DNA of 64,000 nucleotides from Nymphaea colorata (GCF_008831285.2 NC_045140.1:13185036-13249035), one strand, 5' to 3'; positions 35,703 to 47,730 are shown, numbered from the stretch's first letter. Made by a program: numbers and translations. The notes: generated from the sequence alone by a model not told the origin.

Positions 35703-36313
35703 TGCCCTTTCACCTCCCATTTTCTCATTCTTTCTAATCTTTATCTGTATTTTCTTTTTTTCTATTCTCTCTAAACTAAATTCATGTGCACCTTTAGATT
35801 GATCGATTCTAATGAAGAGAAAATATCTGAAAATCAGTTTCAGAATAACATGAATAACAGAAGATCCCATTCATTCATTTGTTTGGCATTTGTCTCTCAA
35901 ACATTTTGCCAAATGTTTGGCATGCGAGCTTGTTCTACGCATAAAACAAAAACCCCCTAATGTTCATGGAGTACTAATAGGGTAGAGTGCGCCATCAGTA
36001 TGTTTGATGATGAAATACACACAATATGTACAACTCGTCAGTCTAAAAAAAGATCAGTTTGTTTTCTAATCTACTCCTACTTACAGTTTTGCACCATTGA
36101 GTAGAAGATATCATGTTGATTAGTTCAAGGCTTCAAGCTACAGTATAGGCCTGTGAGGTAGATGCTTTGGTTACAATTACATGCATGCATGTTTAGATAG
36201 AAAAAAAGAATGTCCTCAAAACCAGTTCCTTTCGGCAAAGAATCATTCAAGAGGTGAGCACCAAGTTTTTATTCAGACAGGAGAAGAAAAGCTTCAACAC
36301 CAAATGGCCAGAA
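35703..36313. other. No gene seen
   Basis: Spacer without recognisable coding or repeat structure. Confidence 0.45.
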
Positions 36314-36601
36314 CTACATAGCCATGATATAACAGTTTAACACAAAGGGGCCCATGAAGTTACCTGTCCTCCCAAGAAAAACCCAGTGAGCATCTATTGC
36401 ATTGGGATCATGCTGACAACAAAAAATTGATATGCCTTGGCTGTGATGATCCACAACATTCCAAGCTGCACCAATAACAAGAAGCCAATCACCTAGAGAT
36501 TTGAAAGCAATGCCACATCCTCTGCTATGATTCGCTTCCACAGGGACTACACCTAGGTCCTTCCATGAGTTGATCTGCTTCAAGTAAACTTTCAGTTTGT
36601 T
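36314..36601 (-). pseudogene. F-box/kelch-repeat protein, C-terminal exon fragment
   Basis: The minus frame encodes NKLKVYLKQINSWKDLGVVP, VEANHSRGCGIAFKSLGDWL, LVIGAAWNV, then HWVFLGRTGN and FVLNCYIMAM before the stop at 36,314. This matches the last kelch repeats of plant F-box/kelch proteins of the SKIP11-like kind, SCF ubiquitin-ligase adaptors, which typically end W--LG--P--A----GWG-AF---GD-LIVIGG and FV-NCAVM. Upstream of 36,601 the similarity stops and no F-box or other kelch exon was found before the next transposon arm. It is therefore a stranded terminal exon or pseudogene. The open frame is intact over this exon, so a distant upstream exon cannot be excluded. Confidence 0.6.
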
Positions 36602-36939
36602 TGTGGTTGTTAGGGAACATATAACAAAACTGAACGGGTGCTTTTGCCGACAGAACTGAACCAACCAAAAAGAAAGAACAAAGTCAATTCAATCAGTAAA
36701 TTTCTTAGAAATCAAGAACTAGCAGCAGATTCAAGCAAGAATACATTCAGTGAATCCAAGATTATCCACGGCCAATAAGCTAACAGTTAGAAAGGAAGAC
36801 AACAAAAACGACAAAAATCGTCAGGAATATCTGGAAAGTTGAATAAGAAATGGGGGAAGGGTGCAGCAGATGGATAGAGAGGCGCAATAGGAAGAGACGG
36901 AAAGTGAAAAATTTTTTGCAGGAAACACGGGAAGAAAAT

Positions 36940-37360
36940 GAGAGTAGTACTCACTGATGAAAGGCAGAACACGGCTGACAATGGAGATGGCGAGTCCAGG
37001 GTTGTCGTGACTAAGAAGTCGGCGATGAACGGCCACTACGACGACACAGACCGCGACAGTGAGGACGATCTGCACGGTGAGGATGCAATAGATCTTCAGG
37101 AGGAGAAAGAGAAAGGGCGAGGGCAGCTCGGGGGCGGAGACGGAGGAGATGGAAAGAAAGAGAAAGGGTAGGGCAGTGACGGAGGTAGAGACAAAGGAGA
37201 TGGAGAGAAAGAGAAAGGGCTAAGGTAGCGACGGGGGTGGAGATGGAGGAGAAGGGGCAGCTCTAGGGCGGAGACGAAGGAGAAGGAGCAGCTTGGGCGG
37301 AGACGAAGGAGAAGGAGAGAAGGAAAGAAAGAGAGGGCGAGGCAAGAGGAGCTCGTGGTC
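36940..37360 (+). repeat. GA-rich low-complexity tract with short tandem repeats
   Basis: Purine-rich sequence of GGAGGAGA, GAAAGAGAAAGGG and GGCGGAGACGAAGGAGAAGG units, the last repeated near 37,265 and 37,296. A 26-27 bp segment (GGGGGAGAGTCTGCGTTCCT) is duplicated at about 37,362 and 37,389. The matching C/T-rich sequence lies at 37,790-37,960, so the tracts form a loose inverted pair. Frames through it are artefacts. Confidence 0.7.
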
Positions 37361-37493
37361 GGGGGAGAGTCTGCGTTCCTCTCGGGGTCGGGGGAGAGTC
37401 TGCGTTCCTCGATACGTTGTTCCGTGGTTTATCACGGAACACATTGGAACATATCACCCATTTATACCCTTGTTCTCCGTCCGTCGTGTCCTA

Positions 37494-37640
37494 AGAGGTC
37501 GTTTGATGGCCACTGGACACGTAGAACAGGACACGCATGTTCTGTCTAAGCAAAATTTTCATCAAACACACTGTCCACGAAACTGACTGGACACGACAGA
37601 CAACTGGACAAAGGTATAAATTGATTTTTTGTTCCATTCC
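37494..37640 (+). mobile_element. Second AGAGGTCGTTTGAT terminal arm
   Basis: AGAGGTCGTTTGATGGCCAC at 37,494 repeats the terminal motif seen at 33,765 and, inverted, at 42,786. It is followed by GGACACG, CTGTC and GGACAGACAGAC words typical of the same family's subterminal region. The other end was not resolved. Confidence 0.45.
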
Positions 37641-37789
37641 GTTCCGAACCAACCCTCGGAACAGACAGACGAGCACAAGCTTCCCCGACCCCGATCCCCC
37701 GACTCCATTTTCTGAGCCACCCCCGACTCCGTTTTCAGAACTCTCCCACCCCCGACGACCACTAGCTTCCCCAACCCCGACCCCGAGCC

Positions 37790-37960
37790 CCCGACTCCAT
37801 TTTTTTTTCTCCTTCTCCTTCTCCTCCATCTCCGCTGTCTTTCTCCTCCATCTCCGCCCCCTCCGCCCCGAGCTTCCCTAGCTCTTCCTGTTTCTCTTCT
37901 TCTCCTCTGTCACCCGACCTGCCCTAGCCCTTTCTATTTTTCTTCTCCTCCGTCTCTGCG
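37790..37960 (+). repeat. CT-rich low-complexity tract
   Basis: TTTCTCCTTCTCC and CTCCATCTCCGCC repeats, the complement in character of the GA tract at 36,940-37,360. Confidence 0.7.
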
Positions 37961-39135
37961 GGAGGGCGACTGCCAGACTCTTTTGTTCCGTCTACTGAAA
38001 GATATCGCTCATTTGCTTCTTCCTCTGCTGAACGGAGCCATTGAGGAAGTTATCTGCCCCCGTTGGTCTTTGTCGTTCATCGGCCTCTTCAGTTGGAAGA
38101 AGAAAGAAGGAAGAAGGAGAGAAAGACTGGAGCTTTCGAGTGATTGAAGATTTCGGCAGTGGCAGTGAAGTGAGTAATCTTCTCTTCTTGATTTTTTCTT
38201 CCCAAATCATCTGGGAGTCTAAAAGCTACTGCCTCATTTCAAGTCTCCCTTTCGTCAATTGCATTTTTCTCTTGGGTATGGCCTCTGGATTTGCGTTGCT
38301 GTTGTCAAAAGGGGAAGAAAACATGTGAAGACATGCACAGGACAGCCATATCAATTAAGAGCAGGTTTCTTGTGCAGTTTCTGCTTCTAGTTCTCATTCA
38401 GTCACTTCCATCTTGTTGAGTCATATACATATATCAGGAAAATGTTGTTGGTGGTCAGTAGGCTATGCTTGTTATATGTTCTGCAATTTAGTTCCTAAGC
38501 ACCAAAGATCATGTTTCCTAAAGACATTATTTTTGGGTCTTGTAGTATATTGAATGTTTTTTCACTAAATATAATAATTGTATCTTGAGGCATTGTACCT
38601 TTCGGTGTGAAACTTTTGTTGTTCAACCGCTTTTGGGGCTCTGCGGGATGTTGGTAGCATCCCCAAATGCTTCTGTTTTGTTGCAATAACCTTAAGGACA
38701 ACCATGGATGCTCTGACAAGCATCAAGCCCAAGTCTAAAAAGGCTGATTTGAGGGACAGAATCACTGGCCGATAAATGGGCACCTGTAAAAGGCTGCAGT
38801 TTTTGTGCCATTACTGCTTTGAACGATGATGCTTCAGTTAATCACAACCACAAATTCTTCTGTATTTTGATACGTCTTGATCTTTTGTAAATTTTCTGCA
38901 ATTTTATTTTCTGTTATTTAATGACGTTGATGTGGGATCAGTTTAACACATTCATCTTTGGAACGACTAATGAGGATTGCCAAATTAAGAGTTATTAGAT
39001 CAGGTCATTTATATGGTGTAAATGTAAATTGCCTTGTAGATCACCTTTTGTTCCTATTACTAGTAAGGGTGTGTCAGGGCATTTGTATTATTCAAGTTAT
39101 ATCAGGTCATGTATAAATGTAAATTGCTTTGTAGA
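37961..39135. other. No gene supported
   Basis: Short frames on both strands only (for example 38,041-38,328 plus and 38,565-38,783 minus), none recognised. A first exon or leader of the bL28 gene could lie here, but I cannot identify a plastid transit-peptide exon. Confidence 0.4.
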
Positions 39136-40200
39136 TCACCTTTTGTTCGTTGAACTCTCATTATAATTTCCAAGTTTCTCATCTAAATTGTATTGAAGCA
39201 CCTTCTTAGATGCCTCAACAGAATCAAAGTGACAATTTGTTGGCAGAACTGCACTGTTTACAACAACCGATTTCTCCTTATTATTAACTTTCGAAAGAGG
39301 CTTGCACCATTGTGAGTCCAATTCAGTGGAAACTCTTCCATCTATGCAACTTTGTAAATCCATCTGTAAAGTAGCATCAGTCTTATTCTTAGTTGTGCTA
39401 GTTGTCGCAGTTGTGCCTTGATGGCTGCAAGGATCATCATCAATACAATGGACGGTAGAGTTGATGAATGGTATAACATGAAGTTGTTCCTTAGAAGCAC
39501 CAAATTGTCTAGATTTGTTCATCCTAGAAACCCCAAACTGGGGTCGTGAAGGATCACTTTGTTTGCATTCTTTAGATAGAATATCAAAACCAGACTCTAT
39601 CATTTGTAAAGGGTCCATTCCACTTATAGAAAATGGATCAGAATCCCCTGTCTCCAGCACAAATTGATTCCATTTGTAAAGGTAGACATATTGTCTATAA
39701 CAGGAGAGCAACATCCGGTTTCTAGCTTCAAGAGCATTCCTGAGAGCCTGTTTCCACTCTTGTCTGTTTGAGAATGCTCGAATGGCTGAATTGGGGGTGG
39801 GAATGATGTTGCAAACATAAGTTGGGCATTGCAAATTCAAGGATCGAATCACTTCTGCTGCATATACAATGGTGGGTTTCCACCAACTGCCAATAATTTG
39901 TTTGTTGTCTTTCATTACTGATAGAACATCTTTGTAGAAATCAGAACCTCTAGTTTCAGACAAAGATCAGTTATCAGGTCACGTTGGATCCACTTCTCCA
40001 AGTATCTCTGGTTGGCTTTTTCAATCACCTGCTAGAACTTGGTCTAGGATTATTGTTCATAAGGTGTTTCAGAACTTGGTCTAGGATTATTGTTCATAAG
40101 GTGTTTCAGAATTAGATCAAGTTGTATGTCTGATTCCTCATTATCCAGACAACTAATTAAGTCATTGAGTCGATTGAATCGAGAACTCAGCTGAATTGGT
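39136..40200 (-). pseudogene. Unrecognised minus-strand coding remnant
   Basis: The longest open frame outside the SWP73 gene: 275 codons at 39,136-39,963, with no ATG at its left edge (it opens after a stop with TTG), so it is an exon or a broken gene rather than a complete CDS. Composition is ordinary protein-like. It includes WWKPTIVYAAEVIRSLNLQC, SNRQEWKQALRNALEARNRM and a Ser/Thr/Asn-rich C-terminal part. Just upstream, in other frames, lie VIEKANQRYLEKWIQRDLIT (about 39,985-40,030) and RFNRLNDLISCLDNEESDIQ (about 40,115-40,180), which look like continuations of the same protein. A 37-bp tandem duplication separates them and shifts the frame. It lies antisense to and upstream of the bL28 exon. 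I do not recognise the family and assign no function. Confidence 0.5.
40036..40109. repeat. 37-bp perfect tandem duplication
   Basis: AACTTGGTCTAGGATTATTG... occurs at 40,036-40,072 and again at 40,073-40,109. It falls within the unrecognised minus-strand coding remnant, and 37 is not a multiple of three, so it shifts that frame. Confidence 0.95.
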
Positions 40201-40409
40201 TGCCAATTGACAAAAAAAAAAGAAATAAAAATTATTCTTAAATAAATAAATAATATACATAAAAACTGTAAAGATAAAAACTCTTTGCAAAAAATGTGTG
40301 ATAATTTCTGCATAGTAGAAATAGGGATGTATGTATGCATCATTTTGAGCCGTTTGCAACATCCAAAACAATCTATAAAGTCATTAACCCGCTAGCTCTT
40401 TTCTTTCAG

Positions 40410-40642
40410 GTCGTGTATGCCCATTTACATGCAAAAAGGCAAACCATGCCAATAAGGTCTCCTTCTCAAATCACAAGACAAAGAAATTGCAGTTTGTAAA
40501 TTTGCAGTGCAAGAAAGTGTGGTGGAAAGCTGAAAAGAGGTACTTGAAATTGAGGTTGTCCACAAAAGCATTGAAGACCATCAAGAAGAAAGGCTTAGAT
40601 GTTGTGGCTAAAGAAGCTGGCATCGACCTCATGAAAAAATGA
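40410..40642 (+). CDS. RPL28: Plastid ribosomal protein bL28, terminal exon
   Basis: Encodes the conserved body of large-subunit protein L28 of chloroplast ribosomes. The exon opens after TTCTTTCAG (acceptor AG at 40,408-40,409, phase 1) and reads [68 protein letters not shown], then stop at 40,640. This is 76 codons without lesion and covers the whole L28 fold. Most plant homologues read TGKKAN where this has TCKKAN, and a few other usually constant residues differ. The exon encoding the plastid transit peptide was not found in the 2 kb upstream, which is occupied by an antisense coding remnant. It may be a normal gene with a long first intron or a stranded exon. Family identity is firm; gene activity is not. 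Confidence 0.8.
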
Positions 40643-40885
40643 TGATTTTGTAATGCATTTGGACTCTCCTTTTTAAACCTTACCTTTTCTTTTGTTCAAT
40701 AGCACATGTTTTGATAATGGCTATTTTTTTCCCATTAAAAGTTCAGTGCTTGTGCATCTGGGTTGAGTCTATAGCTGTTAACTTGTGCTTGTTTTAGATT
40801 TCTCTGTTGAGATGTGTTGAACTGGTGACCTTATGTTTAGCCACTTTGCTTGATGGTTAACCTTCCAGCAGCCTTATTCATTATT

Positions 40886-42320
40886 AGGGGTGCGTTTGAT
40901 GCACCGGGTGAATTCCGATTTTTCGGAAAAAATCGTACGGGCGGGTGAAATTTCACCCGCCCGACCTAAACATGCATCAAACGGGGTGAAATTCACCCCG
41001 TTTAACGCATAACGTGAGCGGGTGGAATTCCACCCGCTCGACGCCCTCCCCCCGCGCTCGACACCCTCCCCCCGACACCCTTCTCATTTCCTCCCTTCGC
41101 CCGTGCTCGCAGCTCTCCTCTCTCGAACAGAAGACGGCTTCTCGGTGTTGCACCTTCGCTGTTTCATCCGTGCCCCATCACGGATGGGCCTTCCTCCTTT
41201 GCAGGTTCTCCCTCTCACCTTCCTCCTCTTCACCCGCGTCTCTGCTTCCATCTACTGCCACAGAGGTTTCGTCGAATAGGACCTGAATAGGTATTTGCTT
41301 GGAGGAGGCTTCTAGGGCAAATCGATGGGTCTTCCTGGCGAGAGGATTTGGGTCTCCACCAAGCAAATTATGTTATTAAGTTGATTTGGGTCTTCCTGGC
41401 GAGCAGAGGAGCATGAACTTGTTTAACCACAAATTGAGGAGCAGAGGGTCATCAAACGCACCCTTGTTTAACCACAAATTCTCTGGCAGCATGACCAAAG
41501 TTGGGGAAACCTTGATTATGGATGCCGATTCATGGGCCGCTCGCTTTTCCATCCAAAATCCATTACAAGGGAAAGGAATTGACACGAATCAACACACTTG
41601 GGACTTTGGGGGAGATCCTGGAGACTGAAAACTATCTTGTGCATCGCTTTTGATGAAATGTGCATAAACATGTTGATTTTAATTTGATGAAATGTGCATA
41701 AACATGTTGATTTTGATGTGGGATTTCTGCTCTGCTATTGCATAACTTGTTGTTGGATGAAATGTGCATAAACATGTTGATTTTGATGTGGGATTTTGAT
41801 GTGGGATTTCTGCTTGCTATTGATCACGTGCGTAACTTGTTTGATGAAATGTGTATAAACGTGATGATTTTTAAACGGGATTGTGCAAAGGGCAGATGCT
41901 CATCTAGGCGTCAAACCTCGCAGCATCCTAAACAAACTCCGTTTTGAGTTTCACATAAGATTGTGCAAAGAACTAGATGTATGCCTGCTTTGTCGATCCT
42001 TGAAATCATCATCACTTTCAGGGAGCCATCCATCCTTCATTAGATTAATGCGTAGGCTCTTTAATCTCTCCCTTCAATAGTGATAAGAAGTCATTCTCCA
42101 ATCAATTTAACCACTTTGATTCTTGTTTGAAAAAAAGTCTCCTAATTTTTCTACCTTGTGCATCAAACAAGGTTAAAATTACCAGGTTAAATTCTTCTTG
42201 TGCATCAAACATGACCTCAAATCGGAAGAGGGTTAAATTTCAACCTGAAAAATTTACCAGGTTAAATTTACCAGAAAAATTTACCACGTTAAATTCTTCC
42301 TTATGCATCAAACGCATCCT
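40886..42320. mobile_element. TIR element of 1.4 kb, AGGGGTGCGTTTGATGCA ends
   Basis: Left AGGGGTGCGTTTGATGCA and right (reverse-complemented) AGGATGCGTTTGATGCA match at 16 of 17-18 positions. Inside are further CATCAAAC occurrences (40,973, 41,452, 42,170, 42,203). There are palindromic GGGTGAAATTTCACCC words and four spaced copies of GATGAAATGTGCATAAACAT between about 41,650 and 41,860. No transposase is present. A target duplication was not resolved. Open frames inside it are not conserved. Confidence 0.65.
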
Positions 42321-42549
42321 AGAAGAAAAATTTCCTTTTTCTTAAATTTGTTGAGCTTTTGACCTTGCAGTCAGCCAACAAGCACTTGTATTGATTGTTA
42401 ACGTTGAGCCTTTTTTTTTGTTTATTTGGAAGAAAGTTTCTTTGCTATGTGTAGCCAAAACTGATCATAGAAGGCACAAACATCGGATAGAATAGACAGC
42501 TCGAACATAACATAAACAAACATCAGACAGGATAGACATAACTAATCAT

Positions 42550-42786
42550 GGAAGACACAAACATTTGACAAAACAGATAGATCGGACATGACAGAAACAA
42601 ACGTCAGACAGAACGGACAGAAACAAACATCAGATAGAATGGACATATGCAAAACAAACGCCGGACAAAAAGAACATGGTGTTCTGTTCATAAAATCATC
42701 AAACGGTGGACAAGTAACATCATTGTCCATAAGGACAGGACGTCCTGTCTGTCTTGTCCTGATGGACAGCAATCAAACGACCTCTA
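42550..42786 (-). mobile_element. Inverted AGAGGTCGTTTGAT terminal arm
   Basis: Ends in ATCAAACGACCTCT. When reverse-complemented it follows the arm at 33,765 motif for motif: GGTCGTTTGATTGCTGTCC, GACAGACAGGACGTCC, TTGTCCACCGTTTGATGATT, then repeated CTGTC/GTTTGTTT words. The two arms are about 9 kb apart in opposite orientation. Confidence 0.65.
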
Positions 42787-43559
42787 AGCGTTCTCTGTTC
42801 AACGTTTGCATCGATTTTACCAAAACAAAACGTGCCTGTTCAGTTCCGGGGTGTTCCAACGCAAACGACCTCTTAAGAAATAGCAGGCATAATGCATATA
42901 AACCACCAGACCCTCAATGCCTCATAGTTAACGTGACGCAGGTTGCGAGCAGAGAATAAGAGCAACGTGATCAGAGAATTAGACAAAATATTTGCACACA
43001 AGGGTAAGCTTCTACCTCATCTTGTAGTGGCAAGTTGATCGATGAATCCAGATATCAACCAAAATTGGAATATGAACCTCAAACCCTTATCCTTGGTGCT
43101 TCCAAACAGCAACAGCCTTCTCTATGAGATGATACAGATCGCAAACCCAAACGCCTGCTGGTAAAGAAAAAATAGCTTCATAGATTCATTCAACGAACAA
43201 AATCGTTCGCCAGCGAACGATGAACATTTTGAATAGAGCAGCTCCCTGTCGGACACCTGCTCCGGCAAATCCCACCATCTTAACGAGCGAAAGTCTTCTC
43301 CTGCTCCCGTTAGTGTTTAGGTACGATGCGGAGAAGAGGCGCCGCTGTCTGGCTCTCTCTCTCTTCTCTCTTGGGTCATGGAATGTCAACCGATCGAATT
43401 GTGATTAGATATCTATTCAAATTACTTCTCAAAAATCGGGGTAAGGAATTTAACATTTGATTGAGAAAATAGGATCTGATTCGGATTTAAGAAATAACAT
43501 CTCATCGAATATGAATTTGGATTTAAATTAATATTCAATCGAATATTAACTATCTTAAC
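42787..43559. other. No gene supported
   Basis: Short frames only. GCAAACGACCTCTTAAG near 42,861 is another degenerate element-edge motif. Confidence 0.4.
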
Positions 43560-43800
43560 AATAATATTTGAATCCAAACTATAACTTAATATCTGAATCT
43601 GAACAGTGAGTTGATATTTGAGTCTGAATCGTGAGAGCTTATATCCGAATCATGTAGCCTAATATCTGAATCCGAACCATGAGAGCTCATATATCTGAAT
43701 CCTGTAGCCTAATATTTGAATATGAACCACTAGATCTGATATCTGAATCCTAGAACCTAATATCTGAATCCGAACCGCGAGAGCTAGTATGAAGTTGCAC
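43560..43800. repeat. ATATCTGAATCCGAACC imperfect repeats
   Basis: About eight degenerate copies of a 25-30 bp word of the form ATATCTGAATCCGAACC-GAGAGCT. Related GAATCGGAT-type words recur near 48,310-48,470. Such GGATTCGGAT subterminal repeats often bracket plant hAT elements, and a hAT transposase remnant lies between the two clusters. Confidence 0.6.
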
Positions 43801-46059
43801 TTATGACAATAGGAGAATGTTTATGCAAAAGGTATATCCAAACACACTAACTTAATATTATGACATAAGAAAAATATAAATATTATATGTAGGTATAATC
43901 TGACTAAGAGCTAATGACATCCATAGAATTGCATATAATAATATCCATATAGTTATTATATACACCATTTAACTTAAAGTATTCAAAATGATATCATACA
44001 AAACTAATTAATTAATAATCAAAATTATGTTTCAGTAAACGTTTTTGTGTAAACAAGCATAATATTATAGTTAAAGCACCAACTACGCAGGATATCTTAA
44101 ATAATGTATTAATTTAATTGAAAATGATGAAGCAAACTTCAATCAAGAAATCTCAACAAAATGACCATTTTTTAAAATATGAAAATTAATCACAAATAAA
44201 TATATTTAATATAAAAAATTGTTGAACTCATAAAAAAATTTATTTATCAAATTATCAATTACTTATTTAATCAATCAAGTAATTATTTTGTATAATCATA
44301 TAATTCGTCCAAATGTCTTAGGCATATGATATATGACATAATTCAAAATTTTAAAAACAAAAACCTTTAACTAGTAGGAAAACAACAAATTGTTTGATTT
44401 AATAAATTATCTAACATATGATTTGATTAAAAATACAATTTTATGTAAAAAACACATATTGCAATAAAGCTAAGAGGACTAACCCAAATAGTTAGTGATA
44501 ATGTGGAGCGAATGAAGGTTTGTCATCATTGAACACTTTTTTTTACAGATGTAACGCAAATTATTTCAATTAACTCAATGAAATTAAAAAAAAACTATTA
44601 AATTGATAAGCTAAAAGTTAAAACAACTTAACCAACCATGTCAAAATTCAGTAATAAATATTTGTTCATAAAAATAAAATCTAAAAATCTAAAAAATCAA
44701 AATAAAATTTATTTATCCAAAGGAGTTGGGAATAAAACTCGACAATATTTTACAACTTGTAAAATTAGAATATCACTTAAAAAGAACAAAACAAATAACT
44801 ACGAACTAAGAAATTTATTTGGACACAAAAAATAAATATTAGAGTTAAAACTAAGGAGTTTATTTATTTTATTGATGAATAAATCAATGCAACATTTTTT
44901 AATTAATTTAATAAAATAAGCAACTATTTAACAAGTAAACAAGAAATAAGTAAAAATTTATAAAGTAGTCTATTATAACTCTTTAATTAAACTATCTTAT
45001 GTAATCAATGTGTGCATTTTTATTAATTAATATTCAGTAAGTAAATAAAAAAAATAACACAATAAAGATTTTTAAGAGATGATGTGCTTAGATTAGGGTT
45101 GGGGACAACTAGATCGGATGAAACAATTTTAAAAATCGACTTGTTCCCACCCTTTAGAGCTTGAGATTTTCCCTGGTTTTTCTAGGGCAGCACAACGAGT
45201 CGGGCCAACTTAGAAGAACCACATACTCTTGATCCAATTACAGGAAAACCAATACAGGTAATGATGATAAGAATATGTTATACATTTGCCAAAGGAATTA
45301 TTTCAGTGTCAATTTCACGCATAAAATCCATTAGCAAACAAATGTGCATGCATGATGTAGCTACTGGGTAGGATCAAGACCAGGTTGACGACAAAAATTA
45401 GTGAATATACACGGTAATGCATAAACATTGACACTAAAAGAGAAGTCTTTCCTTTTTAATTCTTTTGAAAATCAGGGCAAATAGTGAGCGTTGTTTTCTA
45501 CTCATTGTGCTTAAGTGATCGTTGTGTTTGATATCTTCCATGTAGTTGATCCTCATGAGCTCTTCGTTAAAGGCAAATACTATTCTTCTTGGTTGTTGAT
45601 GGCTTCAAGTTTCTGTTTTCCTCCAAACTCTTTCATTTTATTTTGTTTGTTGGTAAGGCTTGTGAAATATCTATTGTATATCACTATGTTGTAAACTTCA
45701 TGATAGAAAGTCATTTAGGCTATATTTTTGTTTTAGCTTACAATGACATGTTTATTGCAGTTAAAGCAAACTCAATTGGATATTGAAATGCTTGATTATC
45801 ACAAGTGTGAGCTAGAGGTATGCTTAGTATGGTGTGAAAGAGAAATTCATATGTATTACTGATTCAACTACAGCATATCTTTAATGGTCTAGTTAGGCCA
45901 TATATCTTTAGTAGTTTAGTCAAAGTTTTCTATTTTTATATATGCAGTTTATGGATTCTACAACATCTGATGTCAATGCTTCTAGCTGTGTCTCTGCTAA
46001 CAATATAAAAAAACTGACATGATTCTTATAAAAACCAAGTCACTAAAATTAGCTGTATG
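43801..46059. other. AT-rich, probable 5' part of the hAT element
   Basis: Very AT-rich (mostly A/T for over 1 kb between about 43,860 and 45,070) with no conserved frame. It probably belongs to the large hAT element or to nested AT-rich insertions. Confidence 0.35.
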
Positions 46060-47730
46060 AAATAAGTTTAGTAGGATAATAAACAAATGAGGTATTCAAC
46101 GTATTGTTTGTCAATTGTAATATTAAGATGGGCACCACACACTTAAAAAAATGTTTAAAGGCATGTCCTAAAATACCTAATTTAGAATTAGGTCAATAAC
46201 GACTTGTCATTGGTGGAAAGACTAATGATGGAAAATGTACTGTTGGTACTTTCAAGCTTGATTCAAAGAAAACCCGACTTGATTTAGCTATTATGATTAC
46301 TTTTCATGAATATCCATTTTGTATAATTAGTCGTTCAGGCTTTCAAAAGTTTATTAAAGGAATACAACCACAGTTCAAGTTATTGTCACGTAACACTGTC
46401 ATATCAGATCGCACACATTTATGAAGATGAAATGACAAAATTACGTATGGGAGGATTAGTCTTACATCTGATATGTGGACTTCGTCTTGTCAAAAACATT
46501 GTTATTTATGTTTGACTACACATTATATCGATAATAGTTGGAAAAAAAAAAGAAAGTTCTCAACTTTGTTATGGTTGAAACACCTCATACAAGAGAAAAA
46601 CTTGCATCATCCATCAAATGTTGTTTACTAAAATGGAACAGTGATCGCAAGTTATTTTCAATTACATTAGATAATTGTTCGATAAATGTTATCAAGGTTA
46701 CAAAATTGATATAGTGGTTTATTGAAAATGATGCACTTGTTTGTAATGATTTTTTTAAAAAAAAAGTTAGATGTGTTGTTTTTATTTTTAATTTGGTTGT
46801 GCAAGATGTTGTCAAAGAAATAAGTGATGTGATTGACAAAATGAGATAAAACATAAAATATATCAAGACACCTTCTTCTTGATGTGAAATTTTTGATCGA
46901 GAAGTGCATTCATGTCAATGTTGTGAAAAAAAATTATGTCTTGATATTTTAACTTGATAGAATTCAGCATTTCTTATGCTTAATGTGGCTTTACAATATA
47001 AAAAAACTTTTGGCTATTTTCAAGAACTCGATTGTCACTATCATTTAACACCGACTAATGACGAGTGGAAGAAGACTACTATTATTCATAACAGTTTAAA
47101 AATATTTTATGATGCTATTAATGTCATTTTTGCAGTAAAGTATCTAACTTCTAATATCTTCTTTAAAGAGTTTTGTGAGATGAAGATAGAATTTGAAAAA
47201 ATGTGTGCAAGTTCAGATATTTACCTTTGTAATGTTTGTAATTAATATAAAGCTACTTATACATTGAAGATACTGTCTATTGTCTACTGGTATTGGTTAT
47301 ATTATTGATATTGAGAAAGATAGTGATGCATCTGGCTTTACTTATTTAATTGAATTTTTTTTTAATAAGAAGCTTAGAACAGGTGCACTAGATGACTTTC
47401 TTGAAGAATCATCATAAAGTCAACACACAAAATCAGAATTTGAGTTATATTTGGAAGAACTCATTTATTCAAAAAACAATTCAATTGGCATTTTGACATG
47501 GCGGAATGTCAATGCACCTAAACATCCAGTGTTATCTAAAATGATATGTGATATTTTGGCTATTTCTATATCAACTGTTACATCATAGTCCACATTTAGC
47601 ACATGAGGACATATTATTGATTTATACAGAAGTAGGTTAGGTACAAAGACTGTGGATGTTTTGATTTGTGCACAAGATTGGTTGCAAGATGAGACTAAAG
47701 GTAATTTATTATTATTAATGCTTTTAAGCA
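46060..47730 (+). pseudogene. hAT-family transposase remnant
   Basis: Plus-strand blocks follow the order of a plant BED/hAT transposase. They are a zinc-finger end (GTTHLKKCLKACP, near 46,130-46,165), then FDSKKTRLDLAIMITFHEYP and FCIISRSGFQKFIKGIQPQF (46,257-46,380), and a region near 46,450-46,520 corresponding to the TSDMWTS catalytic area. The middle helical domain follows (HLTPTNDEWKKTTIIHNSLK, IFYDAINVIFAVKYLTSNIF, 46,976-47,240). Last is the C-terminal dimerisation domain (ELYLEELIYSKNN, LSKMICDILAISISTVTS, RSRLGTKTVDVLICAQDWL, about 47,440-47,690). Multiple frameshifts and stops make it inactive. Exact ends were not defined; subterminal-type repeats at 43,560 and 48,310 may belong to it. 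Confidence 0.85.
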
